Shown: positions 11,060 through 25,689 of the stretch, piece by piece
How the letters are laid out: every line of letters begins with the position of its first letter
Position numbering within the stretch: the stretch's first letter is position 1
NCBI GenBank assembly: GCA_034440635.1
Contig: JAOTON010002102.1
Coordinates: 186,001-250,000 of the forward strand
DNA from: Lepas anatifera
Lineage: Eukaryota > Arthropoda > Thecostraca > Lepadidae
DNA length: 64,000 nucleotides
Direction of reading: 5' to 3'
Position numbers and translations under genes: made by a program
Notes under the pieces: model-generated
Database searches by the model: none
Told to the model about the DNA's origin: nothing
The model's input: only the letters and a program-made list of their open reading frames with translations

Positions 11060-12809
11060 ATCCGGCACCTTCAACGCAGTGCCGAAGGTGTTAGTTCTCT
11101 CAGTTTTCAGTTTTAATTATATTTCATAATGGGGATTAAACGGTAGGCTGGTGGGACTGAGGGTGTTGATTGCGCCTACAGCTCATAATCACTACACGAA
11201 AATCAAAGATGAATGGTGAAACTGCTGATCAGGGTATTTTTTTCTCTTATTGACCTCGCTCACTTCTAGCTGGAAAAGTGATGTGTCATTTTATTTTATT
11301 CCAATCTCACCAACCGGATACGCCGTTCGCATCAACAAGGCGACTGTGCGGTGCCTATGGTGCTTATGAATAATATCAAGATGATGAGAGAAGTGCTAGT
11401 CAAAATGAATTCACTTTATCCCTGTCAGGTTTTGGATTGTTGAAAGCGCGTAGAGTAATGAAATTCGTTACATCTTTCGCGATGGCAAGAATAAGCGGTG
11501 ACGTCACCAGGCAACACGATCGCCAGCTGTACCTCGAACTTCATTCCTTTCCATCTCATTTTACCATTGTTGTTTTTGCAAATGATTGTTGCTGTAAGCA
11601 TGACCAAATTCCACATCCGCCCATTTCATGTGTGTCTTGGATGTAAAATACACTGTTAGACACCCTCGACGCATTATGATCTCGTACTGGCAACCTGACT
11701 CTGCAACGAACTACGGGTATGCAACATTTTACACTTCGAAGGTAGTGGGGAAGCTGTCCAAACAACTACATGTGGTGCCCAATGATTTCAAAGCGAGTGA
11801 AATCCCCAAATGAAAGGTATCACTTTGGCTGGAGTTGTGCGTGGTCATCTTTTTCCTCATGCATTGCCAGCTTTGCAGATACCTAAGACTATAAATATGA
11901 GGAGTGACGTTTTTCACTAAATGACAATGTAATGGCGTCAAGATAATGCTGCAGCATTTTCATGAAAACGAGCATTAAATAAGAGTTCGTTCAATTTTAT
12001 ACCCAACCATAGCTCATTTATAATGGTCCAACATCCCTAAGTGATCTCTGTAAAGGTACGATGAATATCCGTTCAAATGAGAGACCTTGTACATTTGAAG
12101 ACATTCAACGAGGGGGCATCGATCACTCTGGTTGGTATCCCGTTCTGCTTCCCGCTCTCACTCTGAAGGCATTTGCTGTACCTTCGATAACGCAATTGGC
12201 TTGACCAGCTTTCACTGCTGTGCACGGGCGTCTCCTGGTGTTTGATTTGAGAGATGCTATTTGATTCGACGTTTCTGTAGCCACGTAACAGTTGGTGAAT
12301 ACGAAACATGTCGCCGCGCCACCTTCGGTAGAGAGCGCCGGGATATCAGCCCCTCCAGCCGTGAACTGCATGGATCTCCCGCTTTACTTCTGCTGCAGAA
12401 GTCGCACCCTGCAGCACAAGTACTAAAGCTCATTTCGAGCAAAGGTCATCACATATGTAGCCACATTATAGGTAAGATTGCACCTGTCGGTTCTAGTCCT
12501 GTGTTCTTTTCCCAGTTTTAGTTTTTATGTCTTATATTTTTAGCGCAACGTTTTTAGCCTGACGTGTTTTATCTTTACAAGTTTTGACATGCTTTTACTT
12601 CTTAATTTTTACGGAAGTTTTTAACTTCTAGCTTATGTGGATCTTATATGCGACTTTGCCTGTAATTGGGCATTGTTCCGTGGGCAATATGATGAATAAA
12701 TGAAACGAAATGAAAGAAGTAATGTTCAATGCGCGTGCCTGACAAAAGCAATTACCTCGTTTGTCACATCCGATCACTACACACTTTGAGTCCTTCCTTT
12801 ATCAATACT
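11060..12809. other. Mostly featureless stretch with a possible LINE 3' tail
   Basis: I recognise no gene. At 12520-12720 the sequence is T-rich and ends in GGCAATATGATGAATAAA, followed by AAC/AAT-GAAA repeats. This resembles the 3' end and short tandem tail of a LINE, or a 3' UTR with AATAAA at 12695. There is no linked coding region. Confidence 0.25.
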
Positions 12810-12958
12810 CAGCGGCGCACCCAGGACTTCATTTCGGGGGGGACTAGGGGCTAGATCCCCACCCCGCAATGGCCTCGGAATAGACCCCGGCTATGCATTA
12901 ACTATAGTCACTCAGACACTGCGGGGGCTTCAGTCCCCTCCCCTCATATCCGCCACGG
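12810..12958. mobile_element. hAT-like MITE, ~149 bp
   Basis: The termini are CAGCGGCGCACCCAGG and ATATCCGCCACG. The interior shares GGACTTCATT, CGGGG and a TGCATTAACTATAG block with the MITEs at 23111 and 28212, so it is the same subfamily. I see no convincing target duplication. Confidence 0.5.
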
Positions 12959-14388
12959 CCGGCACCCTTTACCAAAATCGAGCCACCGACGCTTGGCCAT
13001 TCCCCATGCACAGTAGGCAGATTCCCATAAGACCGGGGAACGCTCTTTTCTTGTTCAAATACATTTTGGCTTTAAAAGGGCCCGAGATATTGACTTTTAC
13101 GGTGTATGCAACGACATGGTCGTGCAGGGGGTGTACCAGAGAAAAAGGGAATACTAAACTATGTTCCCATCCCCACCAATCGTTTTGTTGACGCTCGTCA
13201 TTGACAGGACCATACGCGTCAGAAGTCTCCCCTCTACTTTTCTTAGAAATGTTCATTTCAGTCAAATTTTTAGGTCGGAAAATTGTGCAACCAGCCAGCA
13301 CAGAAGACAACAATGAGCCGGAATTTGATGAGTTGCGAACTCTAGAGAAGAAATTACATTATCAGCAGCACTGATGCTGAATATTGCTCCTTTTCCCCGT
13401 CAATTTTTTTCACCCGTGGCGAATTTTATCGCTAGGCCCAGGGGCACCGCCACCGACTTATACTGGGGAGAAGGATCCCGGACTGGATAGGAGGGGCGTC
13501 GGGGGATGGAATTCGAATTCTTGGGATATTGGCTAGATATATAAAACGCCAACAACGATGCATTTCGCCAACACTTACGTAGAGCCACGCAGGTAGAGTA
13601 GGAAGAAAGTGTTGAAAGCTTAGTCAAGGTCTCAAATTTTGGAGTGGACGCCACCCTACCCTGATTTGTGAGTTCGGAGGACGCATCTCCCCCGCCATTT
13701 GCAGATCCAGGAGCAGATTTTGAAGAGGGCCAAACCAACGCTGGGGAGAGGGGGCTAAATCGAGAAAAAAACTCCGGGAAAACAGTATTAAAAAACGGTT
13801 AAAATTCGGTCCTCTTGAGGGGGCGAAATACACTGTTTTAGGCTTTGGTGCGGAGCCACGGCACCTTTGGGCCCCTTGGATCCGCCAGTGCCCCCCCTCC
13901 TTCCCGTTTTCGACGCTGGTCAGGCCAGCGGAAGATGCCTTACGAGCTAAAAATCGACCACTAAACAGTGTTTGCCCTGGTGGTAGAGCCGTGAACTAGG
14001 AACCCACCGGCCCCTACGGGCGCCTAGCGGACAGCGAGTAATTTAAGTTGTCGGTTCTCGCCGCAAGGTGGCAGTAAATTGTCAGTGCGGCGGTATGCGG
14101 TACTGCACTCCTCGCTTGGCGATGCCGCGTGCCTTCCGCATCCGTCGCTCATTTCTGTACCTCTTGCTCTCGCGACGTAAGACTGTAAAGGTGTGAGTGG
14201 AACGTTTTGTATGGTATTGGTAGGTATAGCGCATGCCATTCTTTCTGCTCCTCCCATTATGGGAATATTTATCCAAAGGCAGGGCTGGGTATATTTTCCT
14301 GGCCCCGTAGGTCTTACGGGATGAGTTAACGTTAGTACAGTTACGTGAACCCTATAACTCTATGGGAGACTAAAAACCTAGCCTGGAC
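12959..14388. other. Intergenic, no recognisable gene
   Basis: Terminal-like motifs of the hAT family occur at 13439 (CAGGGGCACCGCC) and 13877 (GGATCCGCCAGTG). Their flanking octamers do not match, so I do not claim an element between them. Another left-end-like motif, CAGTAGCGCCACC, is at 14389. No coding signal is seen. Confidence 0.3.
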
Positions 14389-14719
14389 CAGTAGCGCCAC
14401 CAAGGGGGCCATGGCCCCTCTGAAATTTTCGGGGTACACTTCAAGGTAAGAATAAAAACAGCTTATATATATTTTATATAAAAAAATATATATATATATA
14501 TATGTATAAAGTGAAAATTAAACGTATAAAAAGCCAAAAAGATATATTGCTATAACAAAACGAACGAGGGGGCACAGCTTGATTGATGTTAGGGGCACAC
14601 AGGATTTGGGGCACACATTGGGCATTTGGACACACAAACCCCCATTGATGGCACACACAGCACGGTAGGAGCACTTTAGCTGGCATTCGGGAAGGGGTAG
14701 GCACAGGATTTAGAGGACA

Positions 14720-15575
14720 TATTTTTGAGGCACCCAGAATTGCTCTCGTAGCCCCTCAACCACCAAGAGTTGGTCTCGGGTGCCCCACACTCGGTTTAGT
14801 TGCTCTCGGGGTCCCAAGAGTTGGTCTCGAGGCCCCAGTGTTGGTCTCGTAGGGCCCTCAAGAGTTCGCATGGGGACCCCTGAGTTAGTTTCGATTTCGT
14901 GTTGGGGGCCCCGAGTTGTTCTGGGGCCCAAGAGTTGGTCTAGGCCCCAGCCAGAGTTGGTCTTGAAGGTCCCTCAGTGGTTTGTCTCGGGGGCCCCCGA
15001 GGTGGTCACGGGAGGCTCACAAGTGTCGGTGTTAAGGAACAAAATTTTGGTCTCGGCCCCAAAACCTGGCCTCAGAAGGCCCTCAGAGGCGGTGTTGGGT
15101 CCGCAGAGTTAGGGACTGCAAAAACAGCTCTGTTCACGGTCCCCAAGTGTTGGTATCGGGACCGGGAGCCTCACGATTCGTTCTTTGGGGCCCGAGAGTT
15201 GGTCTTGGCACCCCACGGTTAGTGTTGGGGGCCCTTAGAGCGGGCCTTGAAGGACCTCAGCGATGGTCTTGGGTGCCCATCAAGAGTTTTTTTCGAGCCC
15301 GTCTAAATTGGTCTCTGGAGGCCCACAAGAGCTAGTCTTAAGGGCCCAAAGGTGTAGTCTCAGACCTCAGGAAGGTGGTCTCAGAAGGCCCGCAGAGTCG
15401 GTGTAAGTGTTGGTCTCGGGATTCGGGCAAGATTTTATCTCAGGCCCACGAACTTGGTTTTGGAGGGCCCCCAGAGTTGGTTTCGGAAGGGCTAAATTTG
15501 TTGGTTTCAGTGGCCCAAAGCTTTGGTATGAGGCCCCAGGAGGTGATCTTGGAGGTCCCTCAAGAGTCCACGGAG
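14720..15575 (+). repeat. GAGTTGGTCTCGGGGCCCC minisatellite
   Basis: There are some 30 degenerate units of ~27-30 bp, each with an AGAGTTGGTCTC-like half and a GGGGCCCC-like half. The reverse-complement unit recurs at 25690-25880 and 52255-52615, where it lies inside hAT-like elements. Here it follows the hAT-like left end at 14389, but I could not find the matching right end. Open frames across it are repeat artefacts. Confidence 0.75.
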
Positions 15576-16010
15576 GAAAAAAGCATTTGCTTTTTGCCTT
15601 TGCAGCGGCAGCTCAGCCCTTTAATTGTCCCTTCTTGCGTAAGGGGCAGTCCGAGGTAAAGGTTGCCAATGGTTGGCTTTGACCCAGGGATCTGCCACAG
15701 ATTGCCGAGACGACACAATCAAATCCGCGACATTGGTACCTCCGAAGGTACCAATGTCAAAGGACTTGTTGTTGGACTTCAAGCTTCTTCTTACGCAGGC
15801 ATAATACCAACTTTCTATGTGAGCAAAACTACTACCCAGTCCTCAAAGCACTGGCGGCAGAACTGGGGATGGGGGGGCACCGGGCATGCCCCTTAAATAA
15901 TGAATTTTAACATTAACCCTATGGCGTTGACTGGGAATAAATGGGTTGAAAAGCAAATGGTGCCCCTCCCCTTATATTCGGACGTTCCGTTGTTACTGCC
16001 TCAGAGTTGG
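15576..16010 (+). repeat. Dispersed repeat, copy upstream of the first (CT)n
   Basis: 15576-15860 aligns well with 43128-43430. Shared landmarks are GCATTTGCTTTTTGCC versus CCATTTGCTTTTTTCCC, TTTGACCCAGGGATCTGCCA, GACTTCAAGCT and ATAATACCAACTTTCT. 15895-16010 aligns with 46020-46200 (CTATGGCGTTGACTGGGAAT). In both main copies a very long (CT)n array follows within 100-150 bp. It is non-coding and probably a transposon relic, because the second copy opens with a GGGGCGGATCCACG terminus. Confidence 0.6.
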
Positions 16011-16096
16011 GGTGGCCTAGCAATGAAAAGAGCTCTGGAATAAGATTCTTACGGAGCTGCGAAATGAGCTTTCGCTAGGAAATTACAAATGTATTT

Positions 16097-18129
<2,033 letters not shown>

Positions 18130-19045
18130 CCTCTTACATTATATGACTAAGTCTGTAAACCCGAAATCCTTCCATGCCGAAGACCTTTTCCATTAATACC
18201 CACCGAGTTTTTTTCACCACTTGTTTATCAATCCTTGGGTGGGGAGTGTTCGAACACACCTCCCCAGGTGTTTGCAACAGTGCTAGATTACAACGCTGCG
18301 GAGCGCCGCCGTATTTGGCACACTTTATCCTTGAGATTAACTGCGCGAGTTTTCCCAAAATTTTAGGCTTGGGCATCTCAGGTCAGGTTATCAGACCAGG
18401 TCAAATGAACTCAACTCTTATTTTCCGGTGAAAATAGGTGTAATCTATTGATTAAGATACATGACCTCATCTCCAAAATGTTCCAAGTGGTGCCAGTGAA
18501 AATGGGTCTAATCTGTTGATATGATATTAATATCACATATTAGACCCACCATACACCGTAACTAGTGGTAACGGGATTTTCGATATTGATGACATAGGGT
18601 CAGATACGGATCATCAGCTCTCCATTTAAACCGCTTGGAGAAATTGAGAAATGACGAGAAAATGACTATTTCTGTAAGTGCAGCTAAAAAAATTGTATTC
18701 CTCAAATCAAGGTATATTGGGGCACTCTCCAGGATCGTGTTGTTATTGGCCTGTAACCTGATAGACCGTCTTGGACTACTTAGGCACGTTTTCAGACCTG
18801 GGGTCAATAGTGTTCCTGAAAATAGTAACAGATGTTTCATTTTGATAGCGTTACATTTGCATTATTACTGCGAGTCGATCCATATGCATATCGACTATAT
18901 TTGGTGAGATGGTGACGTTGATCTGACCATAGGTCACACCTTATAGACATTTGCATTATTACTGTGAGTCGATCCATATGCATATCGACTATATTTGGTG
19001 AAATGGTGACGTTGATCTGACCATAGGTCACACCTTATAGGCCAT
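18130..19045 (+). repeat. Dispersed AGGTCA-rich repeat, copy 2
   Basis: Its order of landmarks matches copy 1 at 2345-3440. These are a CGAACACACCTCCCC block, CAAAATTTTAGGC, CTCAGGTCAGGTTATCAG, a GGATTTTCG step, TAGGCACGTTTTCAGACC and CATATGCATATCGAC. The degree of divergence suggests an old insertion. The right end contains an exact-looking duplication of 94 bp, listed separately. Confidence 0.6.
18853..19040 (+). repeat. 94-bp tandem duplication
   Basis: Two adjacent copies of a 94-bp unit start at 18853 and 18947, each beginning ACATTTGCATTATTACTG and ending CACACCTTATAG. I see only two mismatches between them, so the duplication is recent relative to the repeat that contains it. The unit carries CATATGCATA and two AGGTCA-like half-sites. 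Confidence 0.9.
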
Positions 19046-20229
19046 AAAAGGACAAATGAATCGAAACCCGACACATTTTGACCAATGTTTCCCAGGCCAA
19101 AAACAGCAAACATTAAAAATATCGCCCAATTCATGTCCACTGCACCTCATATCACTTCCAAGCAGAATTAGCCCACTTTCCAGTGGTAAGGATGGGTAAA
19201 TGGACACTCTTGCACCCTGATGACGTCACAACATAGTGGTTCGTGACCAGGGGCTGCCGTCAAGCTTGGTCGTCGCTGCTTTTGAGCACTTATAAGGCCT
19301 TCTTTTTGCACAATTTGAGCCCGTTTGGCTCCAACCGCTCCAACGGTTGGCCTGAACCCACCTCTAAAGTGATCGGCAATGTTGTTCCCCAATATCCAAC
19401 CAAACCGCACAGGAGCAATATGACCTTTTTAACAACTAGTTAACGGAGACATAACCTGCCAAAAGCCTTCCATTGTGTGTGAAAGCAGACGGCTTTGAAA
19501 CAAAGTAGTAGGACCTCATTAGCAGTTTTTACCGGCAACATCCATTCACACTCTGCTCACAAAGGCTCATACTGGGAAGGCGATGATGTTTGCGGTACGT
19601 GCTTTAGAGCTGCATAGAAGCGGCAACAGACACAAAAAGCGTTACTTAGCGAAGCGTTGATGCCGACTCCCGGGTCATAAGTGCATACGTACTCCCCATC
19701 ATAGTCGCTTCATAACCATTTCAGCTCAAACGTTGATACAATAGGGTGGTTTTTATTGCGCTATGGCGGCAATTTCCGCGCTTTGCCTCACAGCTCAGCA
19801 ATCTAAATAAGGCTCAATTAGACCGGAATTGCCGTGATTTATTCCGTAACGAGCCACGGCCGGTGTCGTCAGAGTGTTTTTAGTGCACACACAGCCGTAA
19901 GATCCTAGGCTTCGGCTTGTGCCGCTCTGGCGCAGAAGAAGCCGTTGACATTGTACATACGTTACGCAGACAGTTCGATTACCAGGCGTGTCGGCTCAGC
20001 ATGGACGTCGAAAGCGGGGGGGATAGGGAATGGGGCGTGTCCCCTTACACGCGAATCAGGAGAGGACGTCCCCTGCCCAAAATTTTGAACCTTGACTTAC
20101 TTTTAACATTCTCTTCCTAATACCTCCGAGAATCTACATCAATGTGTTGCTGAAGGGCATTGCCGTTAGTGTTCCATATACAACCCATATTCTCAGTATC
20201 TGCCACTGGCACTATAACAGCCATTGTGT
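19046..20229. other. Intergenic, no recognisable gene
   Basis: I see no domain, RNA gene or repeat family that I can name. The frames here are short and unsupported. Confidence 0.3.
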
Positions 20230-20440
20230 GGCAAATAAGGGATTGACCTTAAGAACTTTTGGCCTTGAACTTGCCCGTTACATTAAGTAGCCTTGACTAT
20301 GGAGGCATAGCATACTGAATAATGTCACCTGACCGGAATACACATGTCGATTACCTTGACCTGTGACCTTAGACGTTAACCTTCATGTGGGGTGGCCTTG
20401 ACATATAATCCCGATTATATGGCATTATTAGTCCACCACT
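20230..20440 (-). repeat. Fragment of the AGGTCA-rich repeat, inverted
   Basis: TGACCTT, CCTTGACC and GACCTGTGACCTT motifs are crowded here. The order is compatible with the reverse complement of the left end of copy 1 (~2390-2590). It is a short, diverged fragment. Confidence 0.4.
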
Positions 20441-21465
20441 CGGTCTACAGTGCAGTCAAAATGGTGTGACCACGCGATTGCGACGGTTTTAAAATATAAG
20501 CCTGACTGTGACAGCCTATAAGTCAAAGAATTATTGACCAATTTTCAAAATTATTTCCACAATGATTTCCTCATCAGTTCTCTAAAATTTAGCCAGGTGG
20601 CGTTTTTGGGCTACGACTGGTTCCCCGGTCACCTTGGAAAAACAGGTGGGGGGGATTTAAGGTCTCCACAGCGTGTGTTAAATATCACAAATGGTGAGTA
20701 TTTTCACCTGGATCTCCATTTTTGCTTGAGGAGGTGCAGCTAGCCATTGTATAATACATATTTCCTTATGTTTCCATTTAGTTTTTATTCCGCTGTCGTT
20801 TAAATTTGAATGTTTTTTAATTCGGCATTGTTTTGTCCTGGAGTCGAAAGCCATCACTTTTGCGTCCCAATCTATGGTGTGTCCAGTCGTATATTAAATA
20901 CAGCCCCTGTTTTTGTTGCATTAAAACTTTCGATCATTTCTTTCACCAAAGCCATAAACCAATCCGGGCTTACAAATTGTTTTGGAATTAAAACTGATGA
21001 GATATCCTTTGTAGCTTTTTTAGATATTTCACTGAAAAATGCCGTTAAATTCCAAGCATTTAGGAAATCAGCCAAAACTGACATTACAAGGACACTGCTT
21101 CGTTATTGGTCACGCGCGGTATTTCACGAGGTAGGCTCGCTGTAGCAGCCCCATTTCAGCACGTCAGTGTCGTATCTTCAGATATCTCAAACTTAGAACT
21201 TTGGTACTGAAATTATTTTAAAATGTAACTTAATTTGAGAGCCGAAAATCATAAATTTTGACAAATACATTGCACGAAATAAAACTTGATTTGACTCAAA
21301 TGATATGAGCTATTTAATTTGTAGTTCAAAACAATTTTTACAAAACTGGGTCGAAACATTCAAATAAAAATGTCGGAAACAAATTTGGAATTTCAGAAAC
21401 ACAACACCAGTGAAAGTATACCTGGTTCCGTACTTTTCACTCCTGAAAGTTTCGAGTTATTTATA
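20441..21465. other. AT-rich intergenic stretch
   Basis: No recognisable gene. The frame 20810-21145 (+, 111 codons) shows no known motif and has no supporting codon or homology signal that I can see. Confidence 0.3.
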
Positions 21466-21473
21466 ACAAATTC

Positions 21474-21629
21474 CAGTGGCGGTCGCAGGAGCATCGTTTG
21501 GGAGGGGCCCCTTCGGGAAAAATCGTAAAAACTTCCTGTTTTTTTTTTTAAGAAAATCAGCCAAAGTATCACCATTCCGGGACGCCATGGCCCCTTCCCC
21601 TCCCCTCCCTCCCTCTGTGTCCGCCAGTG
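21474..21629. mobile_element. hAT-like MITE, 156 bp
   Basis: It starts CAGTGGCGGTCGCAGG and ends GTGTCCGCCAGTG. The flanking octamers ACAAATTC and GCAAACTT agree at 5 of 8. The interior has a GGGAGGGGCCCC block and its approximate inverse GCCCCTTCCCCTCCCC, so the element can fold back on itself. Confidence 0.55.
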
Positions 21630-21637
21630 GCAAACTT

Positions 21638-23110
21638 TGTAGGCTACAGACGCACAGAAAACGATGATATTTTGACCGGAAACAGTTAGACGAGACCGTA
21701 AGACTTGTTAGTTTATAAGCCCTCTTTCTTCGACACAGACTTTTGATCTGAATCTGTTTTCCTCCAGCAGCGGCTTCTTACTGCGTATGATCTTGAAATG
21801 TGTTAGTCAAAACGGGAAGTCCACGGAATGGAGAGGTATAGCGTTTCGGTGAATAGCTTACATATGGTTTTTCTGTCGATTGTTACAAGTTTTGGCGCAG
21901 TATGATTTGACTGTTTATATAGATTTGGTCCAAGTTATTGCAGGTTTGGCTTTTTGGGTCCAAACCTCACTTAACTCATCAAACGGACTTTTCATGGAAA
22001 AATTGAATCATACAAGTCATCCCCATCATCCAAGTGAGCAACTCCCGCAGTGAAGGGCTAATTCAGCAGTCAAATTTCGCACTCGATTCCTAAATTTTAA
22101 AATTAAATCCTGATATTGCAAGTGAGCTCATTTCAACATCGCAAGCGGAGCATTTTCTATCCAGTTAGCACAGGCAAAGGGGCCGTCAAAGCAGGAAACT
22201 CTCATAAACTTACGCTTGCACGTATGAAGAGCATTTGTGATATGATTGCGCTGGAGCCAGTTGTGCTAATGAGCGGGGCCGCGGCGTTCCCAGAGCGGCA
22301 CCGGCGGCGTGGGTGGGAGTGGGTTCCCGGTACCGATCCCGCATGCATCGGCGACCGTGTCAATGCCTTGCCGCCTTCTGCGAACCTGCCGGCTCCGCCG
22401 TGCCTTCCGCCTGTGAGTGCAGCTCTGCGAATCCACCTCGGCTTGCTGTGGTGTTTTGAAGGGCACAGATGCGGCCAGGCAGTCTGGTCGTATGAGCTCA
22501 CTGTTCCGAATCCCTGGTTGCTGGGTGACGAGCGTCACCCGGGCAAGTTGGATGTCCCACTCTCCTCTGTGATATTTTTACGCAGTTGTCCTCTCAATTC
22601 TCCAGTGGAGCTTTTTAACCGCAATTCAATAATCCTGGTTTATATAAACTCATACAAAGTATACAAGTACCTGAGGGAAATTTGTACGACCAATTTCTTG
22701 CTAAACCTTAAATGGGGGTTTGAATTAGGGTAACCCATGTTTTTAAATCACTCTCACAATATTGTGACTTTTGCATTTTCCACCCGCCGACTATATTTTC
22801 CCATCTGAATTTTACACTCAGCACCCCAGCCCAAAACTAATTTTGGAACTCTGTTCATGCTCTGGCAGTCCACTGCATAGGGGTGTCAACAATGGGAGTT
22901 CATAGTTCTCAACGTTCCACTTCTCACTCAAAAGCCTTAATATTTCAGACAAACTGCGGCAGTGTTTAAAACTTCGTCTGGAGTATGGGCATGACAAGGA
23001 GCCACGTAGTTCTAGAAGGTTAGTTTTCTAACAGAGACGATGTCAATTATCACAGCCAGACTTTCTCCCTCTCCCTTCGTCATTTCTTGGCCAGTTCCGA
23101 TGCTTTTGAT
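21638..23110. other. Intergenic with an unsupported 205-codon frame
   Basis: The frame 22116-22733 (+) is long for this region, and its middle (22260-22440) is GC- and CpG-rich. I recognise no domain, and its ends are AT-rich and uncharacteristic of protein. It may be chance or may include part of an exon. Nothing else is seen. Confidence 0.2.
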
Positions 23111-23245
23111 CAGTGGCGGATCCGAGGACTTCATTCGGGGGAGGCTCCCGTCATTACCTCGGATCGGCCTCCGCCTGTGTATAAACTATAAGCACTCGGA
23201 CATTTCAGGGGCCTGAGCCCCCTAGCCTCCTTGTATCCGCCACTG
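23111..23245. mobile_element. hAT-like MITE, 135 bp
   Basis: The termini are CAGTGGCGGATCCGAGG and TTGTATCCGCCACTG. It shares GACTTCATTCGGGG, a TATAAACTATA block and GGGGCCTGAGCCCC with the MITE at 28212. No target duplication is visible (CTTTTGAT versus CTCCAGGT). Confidence 0.65.
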
Positions 23246-23439
23246 CTCCAGGTACAGCAGAACGCTGGTCTGCGCCGATACGGATGGGGCACGTGGCCGG
23301 AGCAGCCCCATGCGAGTAGGGGCGCTGACAGATCTGGGGTTTCGGTACGGGGGGGGCTGGCCTCGCGGGAGCTATACCTATCACCTGGGGCGCGTTTACC
23401 TGATTCCGAGGGGTACCATCCCAACGTAATTGTTGACGT

Positions 23440-23725
23440 TTTTTAGGGTATGTAGGTCATCTGGGACTACTTAAGCAGGTTTTAGACTTAGGCAATACCT
23501 TTACAGAAAATGATGATAGAACTTTCATTTTGATACCATTAGGTTTGGCTCTTGTCGCTGCAAGTCGATTGATATGCATATTGGCCATATTCGGTCAGAC
23601 GGTAACCTTGATCTGGCCTTAGATCAGGTCACTTTACACCTTCACTTAGTATGATCATGTTATACATCATTCGATTTTCCGAAACGAGCGAAATCGTATG
23701 GCGCCTAAAAATTGACTCTCACTTC
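23440..23725 (+). repeat. Dispersed AGGTCA-rich repeat, copy 3 (right half)
   Basis: It aligns with ~3130-3420 of copy 1. Shared landmarks are CTTAAGCAGGTTTTAGACTT, TTTGATACCATT, CGATTGATATGCATA, CCTTAGATCAGGTCAC, TTATACATCATTCGATT, and GCGCCTAAAAATTGA. Only the right half of the family is present. Confidence 0.65.
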
Positions 23726-23742
23726 ACCTAGTCTAACACAAG

Positions 23743-23975
23743 CATAGGCGTCGGAAAACGGGGGCAGGAGGACCTGCCCCCCCCCACTTTTTGGCAAAAA
23801 TTTACTCATGATCTCAGTCAAAATGGAAGAAAACCTGAAATTGTCATAACCAGCCGCTACGGAACGCAACGAGTGGCCCAAATTTGAAGAGCTTTTGGTC
23901 CTATCGTGGAAAGTTTTTTGTCAGTATGAGGTTCAAGTTTGACCCCCCCCACTTTTTCCGGTGGCGATGCTTATG
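23743..23975. mobile_element. MITE with CATAGGCG termini, 233 bp
   Basis: It starts CATAGGCGTCGGAAAACGGGG and ends CCGGTGGCGATGCTTATG, an imperfect inverted repeat. C-runs near each end are complementary in arrangement. The flanking octamers AACACAAG and AACAATAG agree at 6 of 8, suggesting an 8-bp duplication and hAT affinity. Confidence 0.5.
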
Positions 23976-25189
23976 AACAATAGAGCCAAAAAAGCATCCT
24001 GTCACCTGCTTTGAACTGCCATGACATTTATATTTACCCGAGTCCAAAAATTGCCTTCGTAGTCTCATCACCATTTCCTGTGGGCGTTTTACCACTGTTA
24101 ACGTGTTTTCACTATGTCTCCAGAAGCCGACATTGAGAGGATTTTCGAAACTTTCCCCACGCTGCTGTATGGAGAAAGGTTCATGAGGCGGAGATGGACC
24201 AGATTTTGTTTTTCTAACTGGCTCCATAAATTTTTTTACGATCAAAATTCCAAATCTACTTCAGTTTAGCTTTATGGAGAAGTGATATTGAAACAAAGAG
24301 CAGGAAAACACGGATATTGATAATTCTATAAGATCGCTTCCACTTCCACTGACTAAACTATAAAAAACATCCAGCAGTTCTTTGCAAGCCTCAAGTCACA
24401 TATTCTATTGCACGTCCATTATGTGTAATCTGATTTTGGGAGTTCCTAAATTAGCTTGAGAACTTGTAATGATATACCATATATATATATATCAACCTTT
24501 CCGCCTACAAAAAATATTTCAGAGCACTTCGAATATCAAGGCAAAAATTATTGAATTTCGTTCAAACTTGCAGGTAAACGTTTTCAACAGATCAAGTCTC
24601 GAACACTGTTTCAGCTCGCCGACCAACACATCCGCCCAAACGGTTTTTGCATTCAATCGCATCCGTCCGAGACAAGTCCTATGGCGATCTAGATACAGGC
24701 CAGTCGATCAGCCGTCACAGGCATCCAGTCCCGAAATACCGCAATGACATCCAACCAGTGTCCCCTCAGTCGGTGAGGCGGAGGGAGTTCTACTTGGGGG
24801 CGTCCTTCGCGGTCATTAACGACGCCGTATGTTGGCTGGCTCGGCTGAGTGCTCCGCACCAGCGCACCAATCATATCAGACCGCCGTCTCACTTTTTGTC
24901 GGCCACCGGCTAGCGCAAGAATCTCTAATTACTTGATCAGTCGTCCACCGACCAAATAAAAGCGTCCCAGGCCTCTCGACTTTTATCTTGTGTGAGAGGT
25001 GGCTTTTAGCACCTGCCCCACGTATCAGCTTCCATCGGCACTATTCAGGAGGGCGCTGGTACATTACCATGATCGGGAACCTCTCGAAGCAAGAAGCATT
25101 GAGCACTTTCTGAAAAAATGGAGCTTGACGGCTGACGCTGAGACGAAGACTGGAATGGGCAATTGAAGGGGCTGCCGGCATGCTGACTT
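23976..25189. other. Intergenic, no recognisable gene
   Basis: A short (AT)n run lies near 24480. Frames in 24469-24913 are moderately long but show no known motif. Confidence 0.3.
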
Positions 25190-25689
25190 ATTGTAACCAG
25201 TGGTGGATACAAGAGGGGAAGGGGACAAGCCCCCCCCCTCCCCTCCCTGGAACGTCAGAATCCCTGTAGTAACTGCAAAGCTGGGGGCTGTTCCTGGGCT
25301 ATGGCAGGGAGGTGAGGAGCCCGCCACCCCCCCGAAACAGTGACCCAAAATAGGTTTTTTGCTAGGGTGTCAAGTGGAAAATTCAGCTCGAAATGTATGG
25401 CGAGTGAGTGGAAAATTCCCCCAAAATGTATGGCGGAGTAAAAAATTTCCAATTTGGGTACTCAGGTGGTAAACTCTCAGAGCCCTTGTTTGAACTGAGG
25501 GATGGATATTTCCTTTAATTTTCTCAAAGTAAATATTTTAAAATCGTCCCCAAACAGCATTGTTTGACCATTAGCATGTGAAAAATTTTGGTTAAGCAGG
25601 TAAATCTGTACCAACTGAAACCCCCTGATGCAGTCTTCAATTTTTTAGGGATTGGTGAATTTCCACAAATAAAAAGCTTTTTGGGGGCT

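Noticed and set aside
13439..13890. Possible hAT-like element between two terminus-like motifs
   Set aside because: The flanking octamers do not match and the left motif is weak.
22116..22733. 205-codon frame on the + strand
   Set aside because: No recognisable domain, uneven composition, and an AT-rich tail with atypical residues. Kept only as a note in the intergenic entry.
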